Position numbers and translations under genes: made by a program
Part shown: piece after piece, positions 33,395 through 42,905 of the stretch
How the letters are laid out: each line of letters begins with the position of its first letter
Position numbering within the stretch: position 1 is the stretch's first letter
Notes under the pieces: generated by a model
Databases searched by the model: none
Told to the model about the DNA's origin: nothing
The model's input: the letters and a program-made list of their open reading frames with translations, nothing else
Assembly (NCBI GenBank): GCA_015075225.1
Contig: JABTUQ010000002.1
Location: forward strand, 124,001-188,000
Length of the DNA: 64,000 nt
Direction of reading: 5' to 3'
From: Burkholderiales bacterium
GTDB taxonomy: Bacteria; Pseudomonadota; Gammaproteobacteria; Burkholderiales; Nitrosomonadaceae

Positions 33395-33800
33395 CAGCAG
33401 TGTCTTTCAGTTTGGCCGGAGGTGTGTGCCTGTCCCGGATTACGGGATGACAACAGGGTTTGGATACCGGAAATAAATGTCATATTTTCCCGCTTGACCG
33501 GGATGGAACGCAACTCTACTATACCCGACTTGAAGTAGGTCAGAGCTTGGCCGTGGTGGTGCAGGGCGCGATTGCTTCTACTCCCGGCTGTCCATAAAAC
33601 GAGGATGGGGCAGGTTACAAAGGCAGCTTATGATGCGCGTGTTATCGTACTGCAATAAAACCTCTTCTGCATTTGCACCGATAAACTTGTTTGGCGGGGT
33701 AATATCCCCGGTTTCCCGATCATCATCCTGTTGCAATTTCCTGTCTGCTTCCTTCTCCGGGGAGTGCCCGAAACAATCTAAATTCAAGGATCATCGAACT
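33395..33800. other. divergent intergenic region between dapF and gspG
   Basis: This 406-bp gap separates dapF (minus) from the secretion cluster (plus). It contains a short palindrome, TCCCGGATTACGGGA, near 33437, with no adjacent T-run. The plus-strand frame that joins gspG from 33630 is Cys/Ser-rich and unlike the pseudopilin family, so I exclude it. An AAGGA ribosome site is present before the gspG ATG. No confident promoter hexamers were found. Confidence 0.45.
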
Positions 33801-34238
33801 ATGAAGCGTATATCAAATACCTGGTTGAGCGTGGCGCGCGAGCGTGGATTCACCTTGCTTGAATTGCTGGTCGTCATGGTGATCATTGGTCTGCTGGCGG
33901 CGTATGTCGGGCCCAAATATTTCTCGCAGGTGGGTAAATCCGAAGTCAAAATGGCGCAGGCGCAGATCGATTCTCTGGAGAAGGCACTGCATCAGTACCG
34001 GCTGGATGTTGGTGCCTATCCCACAACCGAACAGGGATTGAATGCGCTGCTTGTTGCTCCCGCTAACGAATCGAAGTGGCAGGGGCCGTATTTGAGCAAG
34101 CGCCTACCGGCTGATCCGTGGGGAAAGCCTTACCAGTACAAATATCCGGGTACACAAAGTGATTTTGATCTGTTTTCCTTCGGCAAAGATGGTCAGCCGG
34201 GAGGAAGTGGCGAGGATGCAGATATCACCAACTGGTAA
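33801..34238 (+). CDS. gspG: major pseudopilin GspG
   Basis: GspG forms the pseudopilus that works with the type II secretion motor. From the ATG at 33801 (AAGGA about 10 bases upstream) the product is 145 residues. The prepilin peptidase site is RERG/FTLLELLVVM, with Glu at +5 and the hydrophobic helix. The conserved C-terminus carries the calcium-site region (DPWGKPYQYKYPG, then FGKDGQPGGSGEDADITNW) that is diagnostic of GspG. It is the first gene of an 11-gene co-directional cluster. Confidence 0.95.
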   Translation: MKRISNTWLSVARERGFTLLELLVVMVIIGLLAAYVGPKYFSQVGKSEVKMAQAQIDSLEKALHQYRLDVGAYPTTEQGLNALLVAPANESKWQGPYLSKRLPADPWGKPYQYKYPGTQSDFDLFSFGKDGQPGGSGEDADITNW

Positions 34239-34256
34239 ACGTATCCAATATTGCTG

Positions 34257-35441
34257 ATGCGCTACACGGTAAGAGCCTTGCTATCCGGAAAGGGTACGGT
34301 GCTGCTTGAGCTTGAGGCAACCAGCGAGGCCGAGGTACGCAGTCAGATCAAGGCTCAGGGAGGCGTGGTGCTGAGCATCCGGCGGAATTTCTCCGGTTTT
34401 CTGCCCAGATCGCGCACCCGTTTTCCGCTTGCCAATTTTTCCCAGGAACTGCTCGCATTGCTGACCGCCGGTTTGAGTCTGGTGGAGGGGATTGAAACCC
34501 TGGCCGAAAAGGAAGAGGACAGTACAGTGCGCGAGCTGCTGCAGCAGATTCTGGTGCGGCTGCGTGAAGGCGTGACGTTCTCGCGTGCGCTGGAATCCTA
34601 TCCGCAGGCATTCCCACCGTTGTATGTGGCTACTATCCGCGCAAGCGAACAGACGGGAGATCTGGGCGAGGCGCTGACACGTTATCTCACCTACCAATCG
34701 CAAATGGATCTGGTGCGCAAGAAGCTGGTGGGTGCTTCCATCTATCCTGTTTTGCTGCTGGTGCTAGGTGGCCTGGTGGCCATCTTTTTGCTGGTTTTCG
34801 TGGTGCCCAAATTCAGCGCCATTTATGAAGACATGGGAGCGGATCTGCCCTGGATGTCGATGTTGCTGATCGAATGGGGACATCTGGTACAGAAAAACGG
34901 CTGGATGCTGGCAGTTGGTGCTGCAGGTGTCCTGTTTCTGTTTTTTTATATTCTATCGAAATCCGCTGTACGCGCGCGGTTGTTACAGATGATCTGGCGG
35001 ATTCCAGCGGTAGGGGAGCGCATGCGGGTGTATCAGCTGGCCCGTTTCTACAAAACGCTTGGCATGTTGCTGCGCGGCGGGATTCCCGTGACACAGGCGC
35101 TGGAAATGGTGAGCGATCTGCTGCAATCCCATTTTCGCCCCCGAGTCAGGGCGGCCGCTGCCCTGATTCGTGAAGGCAAGACTATTTCCAGTGCGATGCA
35201 GAGCGCAGAGCTGACTACTGCGGTGGGGAGTCGCATGCTGCGTGTGGGTGAGCGTACCGGGACGATGGGCGAGATGATGGAGCGTATCGGCAATTTTCAT
35301 GATGAGGAAATCAGCCGCTGGGTCGAGTGGACTACCAAACTGATTGAACCCCTGTTGATGGCGGTGATCGGGACGGTGATCGGCGGCATCATCATTCTCA
35401 TGTATCTGCCCATTTTCGAGCTGGCCGGGAGTATCAACTGA
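34257..35441 (+). CDS. gspF: GspF-like inner-membrane platform protein
   Basis: GspF/PilC proteins anchor the assembly ATPase and pseudopilus. From the ATG at 34257 the product is 394 residues. It has two T2SF domains (LANFSQELLALLTAGLSLVEGIETL near 60 and YQLARFYKTLGMLLRGGIPVTQALEM near 265) and three membrane helices around 165-185, 215-235 and 370-390. It ends one base into the gspE start (TGATG), so the two are coupled. Confidence 0.93.
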   Translation: MRYTVRALLSGKGTVLLELEATSEAEVRSQIKAQGGVVLSIRRNFSGFLPRSRTRFPLANFSQELLALLTAGLSLVEGIETLAEKEEDSTVRELLQQILVRLREGVTFSRALESYPQAFPPLYVATIRASEQTGDLGEALTRYLTYQSQMDLVRKKLVGASIYPVLLLVLGGLVAIFLLVFVVPKFSAIYEDMGADLPWMSMLLIEWGHLVQKNGWMLAVGAAGVLFLFFYILSKSAVRARLLQMIWRIPAVGERMRVYQLARFYKTLGMLLRGGIPVTQALEMVSDLLQSHFRPRVRAAAALIREGKTISSAMQSAELTTAVGSRMLRVGERTGTMGEMMERIGNFHDEEISRWVEWTTKLIEPLLMAVIGTVIGGIIILMYLPIFELAGSIN

Positions 35442-37132
35442 TGCAGATAAATGTTGCCTTGCCGGATAAACCGGTAATTGATCCGGCTATGCTTGGAGAA
35501 GCGCGCGAACAGGCCGCTATTCGCCGTACGTCGCTGATCAGGGTGCTGGAAGAAAACTGGCCGGGTACGCCAGGCGAGCTGGTGGCCGTATTGGGTGCGA
35601 TGTTGCGCATGCCGGTGCTGTCCATGCCGGATTTGCACGCGTTGCAGCCGGCTTTCGAGAGTTTGCCTTTCGCACTGGCTGCCAGACATGAGTGTGCATT
35701 GCTGCAAAAACCGGATCAATCGTATCTGCTGGCAGTAGGGGATCCTTTCCGGCCAGGGTTGCGTGACTGGGTGGAGGAATATGTGCCGGTGGGCGCATTA
35801 TGGCATCTGGTGCATCCGGCGGATCTGGCTGCCTTTTTCGTGCAGCAGGAACAGAATATGCGCGCGATGGACAATGTGCTGTCTTCCGCTCAGGAAAATC
35901 TGGCACAGACCGGCATCGAGGAGCTGTCGCTCAAGACGATTCATGAAGGCACCAGCCAGGTGGTGCGTCTGGTGCATTCCACCCTGTACGACGCGCACAA
36001 ATCCCAGGCGAGTGACATCCATCTGGAGACCACGCCGGGTGCCTTGTCCATCAAATACCGGATAGATGGTGTGCTGACCAGCATTGGCACAATGCAGGGG
36101 ATGGATCTCGCCGAGCAGGTCATTTCCCGGATCAAGGTCATGTCCGATCTGGATATTGCCGAGCGCCGTATTCCGCAGGACGGGCGTTTTAAGGTGTCCA
36201 TCCAGGGCAGGGAAATCGATTTCCGGGTGTCGGTCATGCCCAGCATTTTTGGTGAAGATGCGGTGTTGCGGATACTGGATCGTCAGGCACTGGCCGATCA
36301 TGTCGAAGGATTGACACTGAACCAGCTGGGATTCAATGCCACTGCCATTGCCAGTGTGCGCCGCCTCAGTTCCGAGCCTTATGGCATGTTGCTGGTGACC
36401 GGGCCAACCGGCAGCGGTAAGACAACCTCGCTGTATGCCGCCATTTCGGAAGTCAATCACGGTCATGACAAGATTATTACCATCGAGGATCCAATCGAAT
36501 ATCAGTTGCCGGGGGTGTTGCAGATACCGGTCAATGAAAAGAAGGGGCTAACTTTTGCGCGTGGTTTGCGTTCCATTTTGCGGCACGATCCCGACAAGAT
36601 TATGGTGGGTGAAATCCGGGATGCCGAAACTGCGCAGATCGCCATTCAGGCGGCGCTTACCGGGCATCTGGTGTTTACCACGGTACATGCCAACAATGTG
36701 TTTGATGTCATCGGCCGGTTTGCGCACATGGGAGTAGATCCCTACAGCTTTGTTTCAGCGTTGAACGGCATTGTGGCGCAGCGGCTGGTGCGTCTGTTGT
36801 GCCCGAATTGCAGGGTGGCAGAGCAGCCGGATCAGCAGTTGATCGAAGAATCGGGGATTACGCCGGATCAGGTGGCGCAGTTTGATTTTCATCACGCAAA
36901 AGGTTGTGGTCATTGCCGGGGCAGTGGTTATCGCGGGCGCAGTGCCATTGCCGAGATTTTGCTGTTGAATGATGAAATCCGCGAGCTGATCGTGGCCCAG
37001 GCGCCGATTCGCCGTATCAAGGAGGCCGCCCGGCTCAACGGCACCCGTTTTCTGCGCGAGGCAGCGCTGGATATGGTCAGAACCGGGCAAACCAGTTTAC
37101 AGGAGGCCAATCGTGTCACTGTTGTGGCGTGA
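35441..37132 (+). CDS. gspE: GspE-type secretion ATPase
   Basis: This is the cytoplasmic hexameric ATPase that powers pseudopilus assembly. The 563-residue product has an N-terminal domain diverged from canonical GspE, Walker A GPTGSGKT (321-328), the Asp box IITIEDPIEYQ, Walker B GEIRDAETA, the His box GHLVFTTVHANN, and a zinc tetracysteine module (CPNC, then GCGHC). The 3' end overlaps the next gene by 20 bp. Confidence 0.95.
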   Translation: MQINVALPDKPVIDPAMLGEAREQAAIRRTSLIRVLEENWPGTPGELVAVLGAMLRMPVLSMPDLHALQPAFESLPFALAARHECALLQKPDQSYLLAVGDPFRPGLRDWVEEYVPVGALWHLVHPADLAAFFVQQEQNMRAMDNVLSSAQENLAQTGIEELSLKTIHEGTSQVVRLVHSTLYDAHKSQASDIHLETTPGALSIKYRIDGVLTSIGTMQGMDLAEQVISRIKVMSDLDIAERRIPQDGRFKVSIQGREIDFRVSVMPSIFGEDAVLRILDRQALADHVEGLTLNQLGFNATAIASVRRLSSEPYGMLLVTGPTGSGKTTSLYAAISEVNHGHDKIITIEDPIEYQLPGVLQIPVNEKKGLTFARGLRSILRHDPDKIMVGEIRDAETAQIAIQAALTGHLVFTTVHANNVFDVIGRFAHMGVDPYSFVSALNGIVAQRLVRLLCPNCRVAEQPDQQLIEESGITPDQVAQFDFHHAKGCGHCRGSGYRGRSAIAEILLLNDEIRELIVAQAPIRRIKEAARLNGTRFLREAALDMVRTGQTSLQEANRVTVVA

Positions 37133-37964
37133 CCGGATGCAGGTGTTTCTGGGCGCTGACCAGGTAAATCTGGTGGGAATGACGCGTGGTATCAAACCAG
37201 TGCAGCGCTTCAGGCAATCGGATACTTGTGTTCAGGTAAATGATCCAAAACCGTGGAAGGCATCGCTGCAATGTCTGGAGTTGATGCTCGGGCAGGTGGA
37301 TGACGGTTTCAGGCGGGGTGCCAGGCTGCATGTCGCGCTTTCCAATCATTTCGTGCGTTATGGTGTCATTGCACCGCAGCCTTCCCTGTCGAATCCGGAA
37401 GAATTGATGGCCTATGCGGATTTCCAGATGCGCGAAATTTATGGTGAACGGGTGGATGACTGGGTGCTCAGCCTGAGTACCTGGGATCCTTGTGGCGGGG
37501 CGCTGTGCGCTGCCATTGCGCATGATCTGCAATCGGAGCTGGAATCGCTTGCCAGGCGATGCGGAACCCGGCTGGCGAGCATCGAGCCTTATCTGGCTGC
37601 GGCACTGGATCACTGGGCAAAACAGCTGACTGGAAGGCAGGTGTGGTTTGTGCTGGTGGAGCCGGGACGCTTCTGTCTGGTTTCGTTGCAGGATGGTATC
37701 TGGCGTGGCGTACGCAATCAGAGAATTGTGGAAAATCTGCAGGAAGAACTGCTGTCGGCACTGGAGCAGGAATCGGTGATTTCAGGTGTAAATCAGCCGA
37801 CAGGACAAGTATATGTGTTTGCTCCGGAGTATTCCGGTCAATGGCCGGGGCGCGATTCTCGCTGGCAATTTGTGCGTTTGCCGGATCATGCCCGTTCTGC
37901 CCCAGCGCATTTTCCCTGGGTAAAGGGTACAAGCAATCTGAATGACAGGCAGGATCATGCGTAG
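37113..37964 (+). CDS. MshI/PilM-like assembly protein
   Basis: The product (283 residues) looks like the cytoplasmic actin-like partner of PilN in pilus and MSHA systems. It has a soluble, mixed composition with segments such as VHVALSNHF-type strand LHVALSNHFVRYGV and VWFVLVEPGRFCLVSLQDG, but no membrane helix. The start is GTG at 37113 inside gspE, preceded by an excellent AGGAGG. By order it occupies the GspL-cytoplasmic/PilM slot before a PilN-like gene. Motif evidence is weak and the call leans on synteny. Confidence 0.6.
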   Translation: MSLLWRDRMQVFLGADQVNLVGMTRGIKPVQRFRQSDTCVQVNDPKPWKASLQCLELMLGQVDDGFRRGARLHVALSNHFVRYGVIAPQPSLSNPEELMAYADFQMREIYGERVDDWVLSLSTWDPCGGALCAAIAHDLQSELESLARRCGTRLASIEPYLAAALDHWAKQLTGRQVWFVLVEPGRFCLVSLQDGIWRGVRNQRIVENLQEELLSALEQESVISGVNQPTGQVYVFAPEYSGQWPGRDSRWQFVRLPDHARSAPAHFPWVKGTSNLNDRQDHA

Positions 37965-38493
37965 CCTGAAACTGAATTTTCCCTATCGCAGACAGCAAAT
38001 TCCCCTGGTGGACTATCTGCTGCTGTTTCTGGGAGGCGTGCTGCTGGTGGGGGCAGTGTTGCTGCTCAGGCAGACCATGACGAAAATCACTTACTGGGAG
38101 GCACGCGAGGCGCGCATTACCCAGCAGCAGAAACATTACCGGCAACCCAGAACCCCAGTGGCGCGCATCAACAAGGCCACGGAGCAGGAACTCAGGCAGG
38201 TGGATGGCATTTTGCGCCAGCTCAATCTGCCCTGGGAAGGATTGTTTGATTCGCTGGAAATGGCTGCCAGCAGGGAAATTGCACTGTTGTCGCTGCAACC
38301 CAGTGTTTCCGGGCAAACCCTGCGTATCACCGGCGAAGCGCGGGATCTTGCTGCGCTGGTGGAATATGTGCAGGCACTCGAACGGGAACCAGTACTGAAA
38401 AATGCGCATCTGGCCAGTTACAAGACTCGCCAGGATCATCCACTCCATCCCGTCACTTTTTCAATTATCGCAACGTGGCACGAATCACACTAG
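37957..38493 (+). CDS. PilN-like inner-membrane assembly protein
   Basis: The protein is a bitopic inner-membrane component of the secretion alignment complex. From the ATG at 37957 it has a short basic N-terminus (MRSLKLNFPYRRQQ), one transmembrane helix (VDYLLLFLGGVLLVGAVLLL), a helical stalk and a ferredoxin-like periplasmic domain ending in LLSLQPSVSGQTLRITGEA. An in-frame ATG at 37942 is the alternative start. It overlaps the MshI/PilM-like gene by 8 bp and the next gene by 19 bp. Confidence 0.7.
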   Translation: MRSLKLNFPYRRQQIPLVDYLLLFLGGVLLVGAVLLLRQTMTKITYWEAREARITQQQKHYRQPRTPVARINKATEQELRQVDGILRQLNLPWEGLFDSLEMAASREIALLSLQPSVSGQTLRITGEARDLAALVEYVQALEREPVLKNAHLASYKTRQDHPLHPVTFSIIATWHESH

Positions 38494-39029
38494 AACCCTG
38501 GCTGATCAGGGCACGCTGGCACGTTACCCGTCTGGGCACTGCCGGAAAAATAGGCGTCGGGCTGCTTGTGCTGACGCTGGTGTTTTTCATGGCGGCAGTG
38601 TTGCCACAGAAGCAGGCTCTGGTTGCACTGAAAAACAGGGTAGAAGCCATGCAACAGGCACAGCCCGATTTGGCCGGACAGGCAAAGCTGACCAACAATC
38701 AGGCGTTGCAGGTTTTTTATGAATTTCTGCCGCATAGTGATTCCTCACCTTACTGGATCAGCGAAATTGACCGCATTGCCAGGGAAAGTGGAGTGGAGCT
38801 GAATAGCAGCGATTACCGGTTGATGGCGGAAAAAGATTCGAAACTGGTACGTTATGAAATCCAGCTTCCCTTGCGCGGGACCTATCCCCAGATACGTGCA
38901 TTTATTGCGGAAGCCTTGCAGGCCATACCATCGCTGGTACTGGCAGACATTGCCCTCAAGCGTGAAACCATACAGGCTGGCAGAGTGGAAGCCCGCCTGA
39001 ATCTGTATCTTTATCTGAATGATTACTGA
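38475..39029 (+). CDS. PilO/GspM-like inner-membrane assembly protein
   Basis: The 184-residue product has one membrane helix (IGVGLLVLTLVFFMAAVL, about 26-43), a coiled-coil-like stretch (KQALVALKNRVEAMQQAQ) and a ferredoxin-like domain (YEIQLPLRGTYPQIRAFIAEAL, with PLRGxYPQIR typical of PilO/GspM-type proteins). It begins with GTG at 38475 within the preceding gene. It would pair with the PilN-like protein. The 87 bp after it hold only a 26-codon frame that I do not call. Confidence 0.7.
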   Translation: MARITLEPWLIRARWHVTRLGTAGKIGVGLLVLTLVFFMAAVLPQKQALVALKNRVEAMQQAQPDLAGQAKLTNNQALQVFYEFLPHSDSSPYWISEIDRIARESGVELNSSDYRLMAEKDSKLVRYEIQLPLRGTYPQIRAFIAEALQAIPSLVLADIALKRETIQAGRVEARLNLYLYLNDY

Positions 39030-39116
39030 CGCGTTGCTGGAAAATGACTATGGTACCCATCCGCGAGGGAGCGTGGCGCTTGCTCCGACAGGTGTGCGGC
39101 AGTGGTTGGAACAGCC

Positions 39117-39692
39117 ATGAATAACGGATTTTTGCGGAAATTGATCATTTGGGGCGCCCTGGCGGCTACTGTGCTGGCTGCATTGCTGATTGAAGATGAG
39201 ACCGGCTCGCTGGAGGACGATGTGGTGCAGGCAGTGCAACCGGCATCGGGTACTTCCACAGGCAGGCGTGATGCCGGACAAGCGCGGCAAGCGGGAGAGA
39301 CATTGCCGGTTGACCGGCTGGGAAAACGCACGTTCAGTGCCAAGGCGGATGATATCTTCGCCGTGATGTCCTGGCAGCCAAAGCGGAATATATCCGCCGA
39401 GGCGGATGAACCGGTTTTTTTGCCGAAACAGGAGATTATCAGGCGGCCACCACCTCCTTCGGCGCCACCATTGCAGTTTGAATATCTGGGGCGCGTGGTT
39501 TCAGAAGGTAGGACCCGGGTATTTCTTGCGCAGGCAGACCAGAATTTTGTAGCTGGTGTGGGGGAGCGGATCAATGATGAATACCGGGTTTACCGGATCC
39601 GGGAAGATGCAATTGAGCTGACTTATCTACCGCTGGGTATCAGACAAACCTTACCTATTGATTACCAAACCTATCCGGGAAAGATGGAATGA
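39117..39692 (+). CDS. GspC/PilP-like periplasmic connector
   Basis: The product (191 residues from ATG 39117) has an N-terminal membrane anchor (LIIWGALAATVLAALLI) and a proline-rich linker (IIRRPPPPSAPPLQF). A C-terminal HR/PilP-like domain follows (FEYLGRVVSEGRTRVFLAQ, then VAGVGERINDEYRVYRI). Such proteins bridge the inner-membrane complex and the secretin. Its stop overlaps the secretin start by 4 bp, in keeping with that partnership. Confidence 0.7.
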   Translation: MNNGFLRKLIIWGALAATVLAALLIEDETGSLEDDVVQAVQPASGTSTGRRDAGQARQAGETLPVDRLGKRTFSAKADDIFAVMSWQPKRNISAEADEPVFLPKQEIIRRPPPPSAPPLQFEYLGRVVSEGRTRVFLAQADQNFVAGVGERINDEYRVYRIREDAIELTYLPLGIRQTLPIDYQTYPGKME

Positions 39693-41974
39693 ATACAGGG
39701 AAAAAAATCTTTTTGCTGCTGTTGTTTGCATTGGTAGCAGGTTGTGCAACGCAGATGACGCGAAATCCATCCTTTCTGGAAGGAAAAAAACTGATTGCGG
39801 AAGGAAAGCTGGAGGAGGGTCTGGGCAAGTTGGAACAGGCCGCCCGCGAGGAACCGGACAACAGGGAAGTGGGTGCGACTCTGGCAAGGGAGCGTGACAC
39901 CATTATTGGCCAGGTTTTGTTCGAGGCGGATAATGCCCGGCTGGCAGGTAATCTGGATCAGGCGGATCAGAATTACCAGCGTGTGCTTGACATCAGTGCC
40001 AATAATGAACGCGCCAGAGAAGGGCTGAATGCCGTTGAACTGGAAAGGCGTCATATTGCAATGGTTAACCGGGCAAAAGAGGCGCTGGCACATAACAATG
40101 TGGATGAGGCGGAAAAAATCGTGAGAGGTGTGCTGGCGGATAATCCGATGCAATCCGAGGCAAGGCTGATGATCAAGGCGCTTAGCGAACGTATTGCGCG
40201 GGCAGAGACCAGCGAACTGTCGCTGATATCCGAATTCAGGAAGCCGATCACTATGGAATTTCGCGATACTCCGCTGAAAACCATGTTTGAGCTGATTTCG
40301 CGCACGGCCGGGATCAATTTTGTATTTGATCGCAATGTGCAGCAGGAATCCACTGCTTCCATCTTCGTGCGGGACAATTCGATCGAGGATGTGCTGAAGC
40401 TGATGCTGCTGACCAATCAGCTGGCGTATAAAGTACTCAACAGCAATACGCTGCTGATTTATCCGGATACACCGGCCAAACAGAAGGATTATCAGGAACT
40501 GGTCGTGCGCAGCTTTCATGTGGCCAATACCGATGTCAAACAGATGGTGGCCATGATTCGCGGACTGGTCAAGGCGCGCGACGTTTATGTCAACGAGAAA
40601 CTCAACCTGTTTGTGATACGGGATACGCTGGAAATGATCCGGCTGGTGGAGCGCCTGGTTGCCATCAATGATTTTCCTGATCCGGAAGTGATGCTGGATG
40701 TGGTGGTACTGGAGGTGAAACGCGATAGCACACTGGATCTTGGGCCTAATATGCCGAATTCGGTGACTTTCAGTGCTGTTCCTGGTATCGGGGCTCCAGC
40801 GCAGACGGCGGCCGATTCCATAGTCAAGATGAGCATGATCAAGAACACAGGGTTCGAGGGGTTGCGCAGCTTTACCATCAGCAACCAGGCCAGAATTGAT
40901 TTCGGTAGAACGCTGACCAACGCGGATGTACTGGCCAATCCTCGCATTCGTGTCAAAAGCCGGGAGAAGGCCAAGATTCACATCGGCAACAAGGAGCCAG
41001 TGTTTACCGTAACAAATACTGCCAATGTTGGATCAGCTGCTTCAGCAACCTATATTGATGTTGGTTTGAAATTCGAAGTAGAGCCGGTGGTTAGAACCAA
41101 TAACGAGGTTACACTGAAAGCATTGCTGGAAGTCAGTAGCAATCTGGGCGAAAAACGATCCGGAAGTGGGGAAAACGCAGCTACGGCCATCGTTATCGGC
41201 ACGCGTACAGCAGAGACTGTGCTGGAGTTGCGCAACGGAGAAACGCAGGTGCTGGCCGGATTGATTCAGGATGATCTGAGCAGAGTGAAGTCGGGTATTG
41301 CAGGATTGACCGATATACCGGTACTGGGCGATATTTTTTCCAAGCAGGTGAGAAAACATAATAAAACCGAAATTATTTTGCTGATTACCCCGCATATCAT
41401 CCGCAATGTTATCCAGCCCAATCACTTTGAAAGCGAGTTTTATTCGGGCACGGCCAGTGCCGCCGGGAAATTGCCGGTCACTATCCGCAAGACGGCTCCG
41501 CAATCGCTGGCAATGGAATCTTCGGGCAGAGCCCCATCCCATGGGTATGCGTCATTTGAACAATCGGGCGGAATGCCTGGTATCTCACCCGACTTGTTTG
41601 GGGAAGCCATTGCCCAGGCGCGGGATGCCGCTTCCTCGTTAACGCTGCGAGCTCCGGAAAATGTGGTGAAGGGGCGGGAGTTCACGGCTACTGTCAGGCT
41701 GGTGACTCAAAACCCCCAGTTATCCGGTGAGTTCAATCTGACTTATGATCCGGAGGCACTGGAATTGATGGATGGAGGGGAGAAATCCGGAATGCGCAGC
41801 CTGAAACTGGGACGGGATCAACCGACTGGAATGACATCCGTGCTGCGTTTCAAGGCTGTTGGCACAAACGAGTCGTCCACTGAAATTGCTTTGCAGGGAC
41901 TACAAGTGCGGGACGAGACCGGGCAGTCGGTCGAGGTGAATTTGCCGCCACCTGCGAGTATCAGGGTTCAATAA
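39689..41974 (+). CDS. gspD: secretin lipoprotein with TPR and cohesin-like domains
   Basis: This is the outer-membrane channel of the secretion system. The 761-residue product has a lipoprotein signal (LLLLFALVAGC) and TPR-like repeats (about 28-150). Secretin N domains follow (ITMEFRDTPLKTMFELISRTAG; VRSFHVANTDVKQMVAMI), then the beta-barrel core to about residue 570, including VLAGLIQDD and LLITPHIIRN. After a linker rich in Ser/Pro/Gly comes a C-terminal cohesin-like beta domain (about 645-761, LRAPENVVKGREFTATVRL). The TPR plus cohesin architecture differs from classical GspD and recalls MshL-like secretins. Confidence 0.9.
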   Translation: MNTGKKIFLLLLFALVAGCATQMTRNPSFLEGKKLIAEGKLEEGLGKLEQAAREEPDNREVGATLARERDTIIGQVLFEADNARLAGNLDQADQNYQRVLDISANNERAREGLNAVELERRHIAMVNRAKEALAHNNVDEAEKIVRGVLADNPMQSEARLMIKALSERIARAETSELSLISEFRKPITMEFRDTPLKTMFELISRTAGINFVFDRNVQQESTASIFVRDNSIEDVLKLMLLTNQLAYKVLNSNTLLIYPDTPAKQKDYQELVVRSFHVANTDVKQMVAMIRGLVKARDVYVNEKLNLFVIRDTLEMIRLVERLVAINDFPDPEVMLDVVVLEVKRDSTLDLGPNMPNSVTFSAVPGIGAPAQTAADSIVKMSMIKNTGFEGLRSFTISNQARIDFGRTLTNADVLANPRIRVKSREKAKIHIGNKEPVFTVTNTANVGSAASATYIDVGLKFEVEPVVRTNNEVTLKALLEVSSNLGEKRSGSGENAATAIVIGTRTAETVLELRNGETQVLAGLIQDDLSRVKSGIAGLTDIPVLGDIFSKQVRKHNKTEIILLITPHIIRNVIQPNHFESEFYSGTASAAGKLPVTIRKTAPQSLAMESSGRAPSHGYASFEQSGGMPGISPDLFGEAIAQARDAASSLTLRAPENVVKGREFTATVRLVTQNPQLSGEFNLTYDPEALELMDGGEKSGMRSLKLGRDQPTGMTSVLRFKAVGTNESSTEIALQGLQVRDETGQSVEVNLPPPASIRVQ

Positions 41975-42002
41975 TGATTGCATCCGGTTCTTTTTGAAGG
42001 GT

Positions 42003-42485
42003 ATGTCGCCAACGGGATCTTGCCGGGGATTTACCCTGATCGAGCTGATGATGGTTGTGGCCATCATGGGAATTCTGGCTTCTGCTGCGATGCCGCTGGG
42101 CGAAATGGTGGTCAGGCGTGAAAAAGAGCGGGAATTGCGCACGGCGTTACGCCAGATCCGCGCAGCCATTGATGTGTACAAACAGGCTGCGGATGATGGA
42201 AAAATCGAGAAGAAAGCAGATGAGACAGGCTATCCTCGCCGGCTGGAAGATCTGGATCTGGGCTTGGATAATGTAAAAGATCCGGACAAGAAGAAAATTT
42301 TTTTTATGCGCCGTTTGCCGCGCGATCCGATGTTTGCGGATCCTGACGTGCCAGCAGCCGAAACCTGGGGCAAGCGCAGTTATGCCAGTGCACCCGATAG
42401 CCCTGAAGAAGGGGATGATGTTTACGATGTATATTCCCTTTCAGAAAAAGTGGGCCTGAACGGGATTCCTTATAATCAGTGGTAA
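42003..42485 (+). CDS. GspG-like pseudopilin 2
   Basis: The product (160 residues from ATG 42003, with AAGG just upstream) has a prepilin cleavage site SCRG/FTLIELMMVV with Glu at +5. Its globular part resembles GspG: LPRDPMFADPD, AETWGKRSY, DVYDVYSLSE and a terminal NQW. It follows the secretin by 28 bp and precedes another pseudopilin by 3 bp. Confidence 0.85.
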   Translation: MSPTGSCRGFTLIELMMVVAIMGILASAAMPLGEMVVRREKERELRTALRQIRAAIDVYKQAADDGKIEKKADETGYPRRLEDLDLGLDNVKDPDKKKIFFMRRLPRDPMFADPDVPAAETWGKRSYASAPDSPEEGDDVYDVYSLSEKVGLNGIPYNQW

Positions 42486-42488
42486 AAC

Positions 42489-42905
42489 TTGTTGATCAGA
42501 TTGTTATCAGACCGGCTAGAGCGATCCCGCAACAGCTTGCGTAAAAAAGGATTTACGCTGGTGGAGTTGCTGGTAGTGATGGCCATTATTGCGATTCTTC
42601 TCACGATCGTTTCGCCACGATATTTCAATTCAGTTGATCGCGCCAAGGAAACAGTGCTCAAGCAAAATCTCGTCATTTTGCGTGATGCCATCGACAAATA
42701 CTTTGTTGACAAGGGTAAATATCCAGCCGATCTGCATCAGCTGGTCGAGGATCGGTACATTCGGGCCGTGCCTGTTGATCCGATTACAGAAGACGATGTC
42801 TGGGTGGAAGTGCCGCCACCCGATCCCGAAATGGAGGGCGTGTTTGATGTGCATACCATTTCCGACCGGCAGGCGCTGGATGGTACGTTTTACGAAAAAT
42901 GGTGA
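42489..42905 (+). CDS. GspG-like pseudopilin 3
   Basis: The 138-residue product carries the prepilin motif KKG/FTLVELLVVMAII with Glu at +5, a conserved helix and a short globular domain (AVPVDPITEDDVWVEV, GVFDVHTISD, ending EKW). No ATG is available at the N-terminus, so TTG at 42489 or 42492 is used. It overlaps the next gene by 7 bp. Confidence 0.85.
   Translation: MLIRLLSDRLERSRNSLRKKGFTLVELLVVMAIIAILLTIVSPRYFNSVDRAKETVLKQNLVILRDAIDKYFVDKGKYPADLHQLVEDRYIRAVPVDPITEDDVWVEVPPPDPEMEGVFDVHTISDRQALDGTFYEKW

Noticed and set aside
33434-33451. Shared CCGGATTACGGGAT near 15.9 kb and 33.4 kb as a possible REP repeat
   Set aside because: Only a 14-base match seen twice, one copy inside the mtgA end; not enough for a repeat family.
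33630-33800. N-terminal extension of gspG
   Set aside because: The Cys/Ser-rich extension would place 57 residues before a prepilin leader; the ATG at 33801 has a proper ribosome site and gives a normal leader length.
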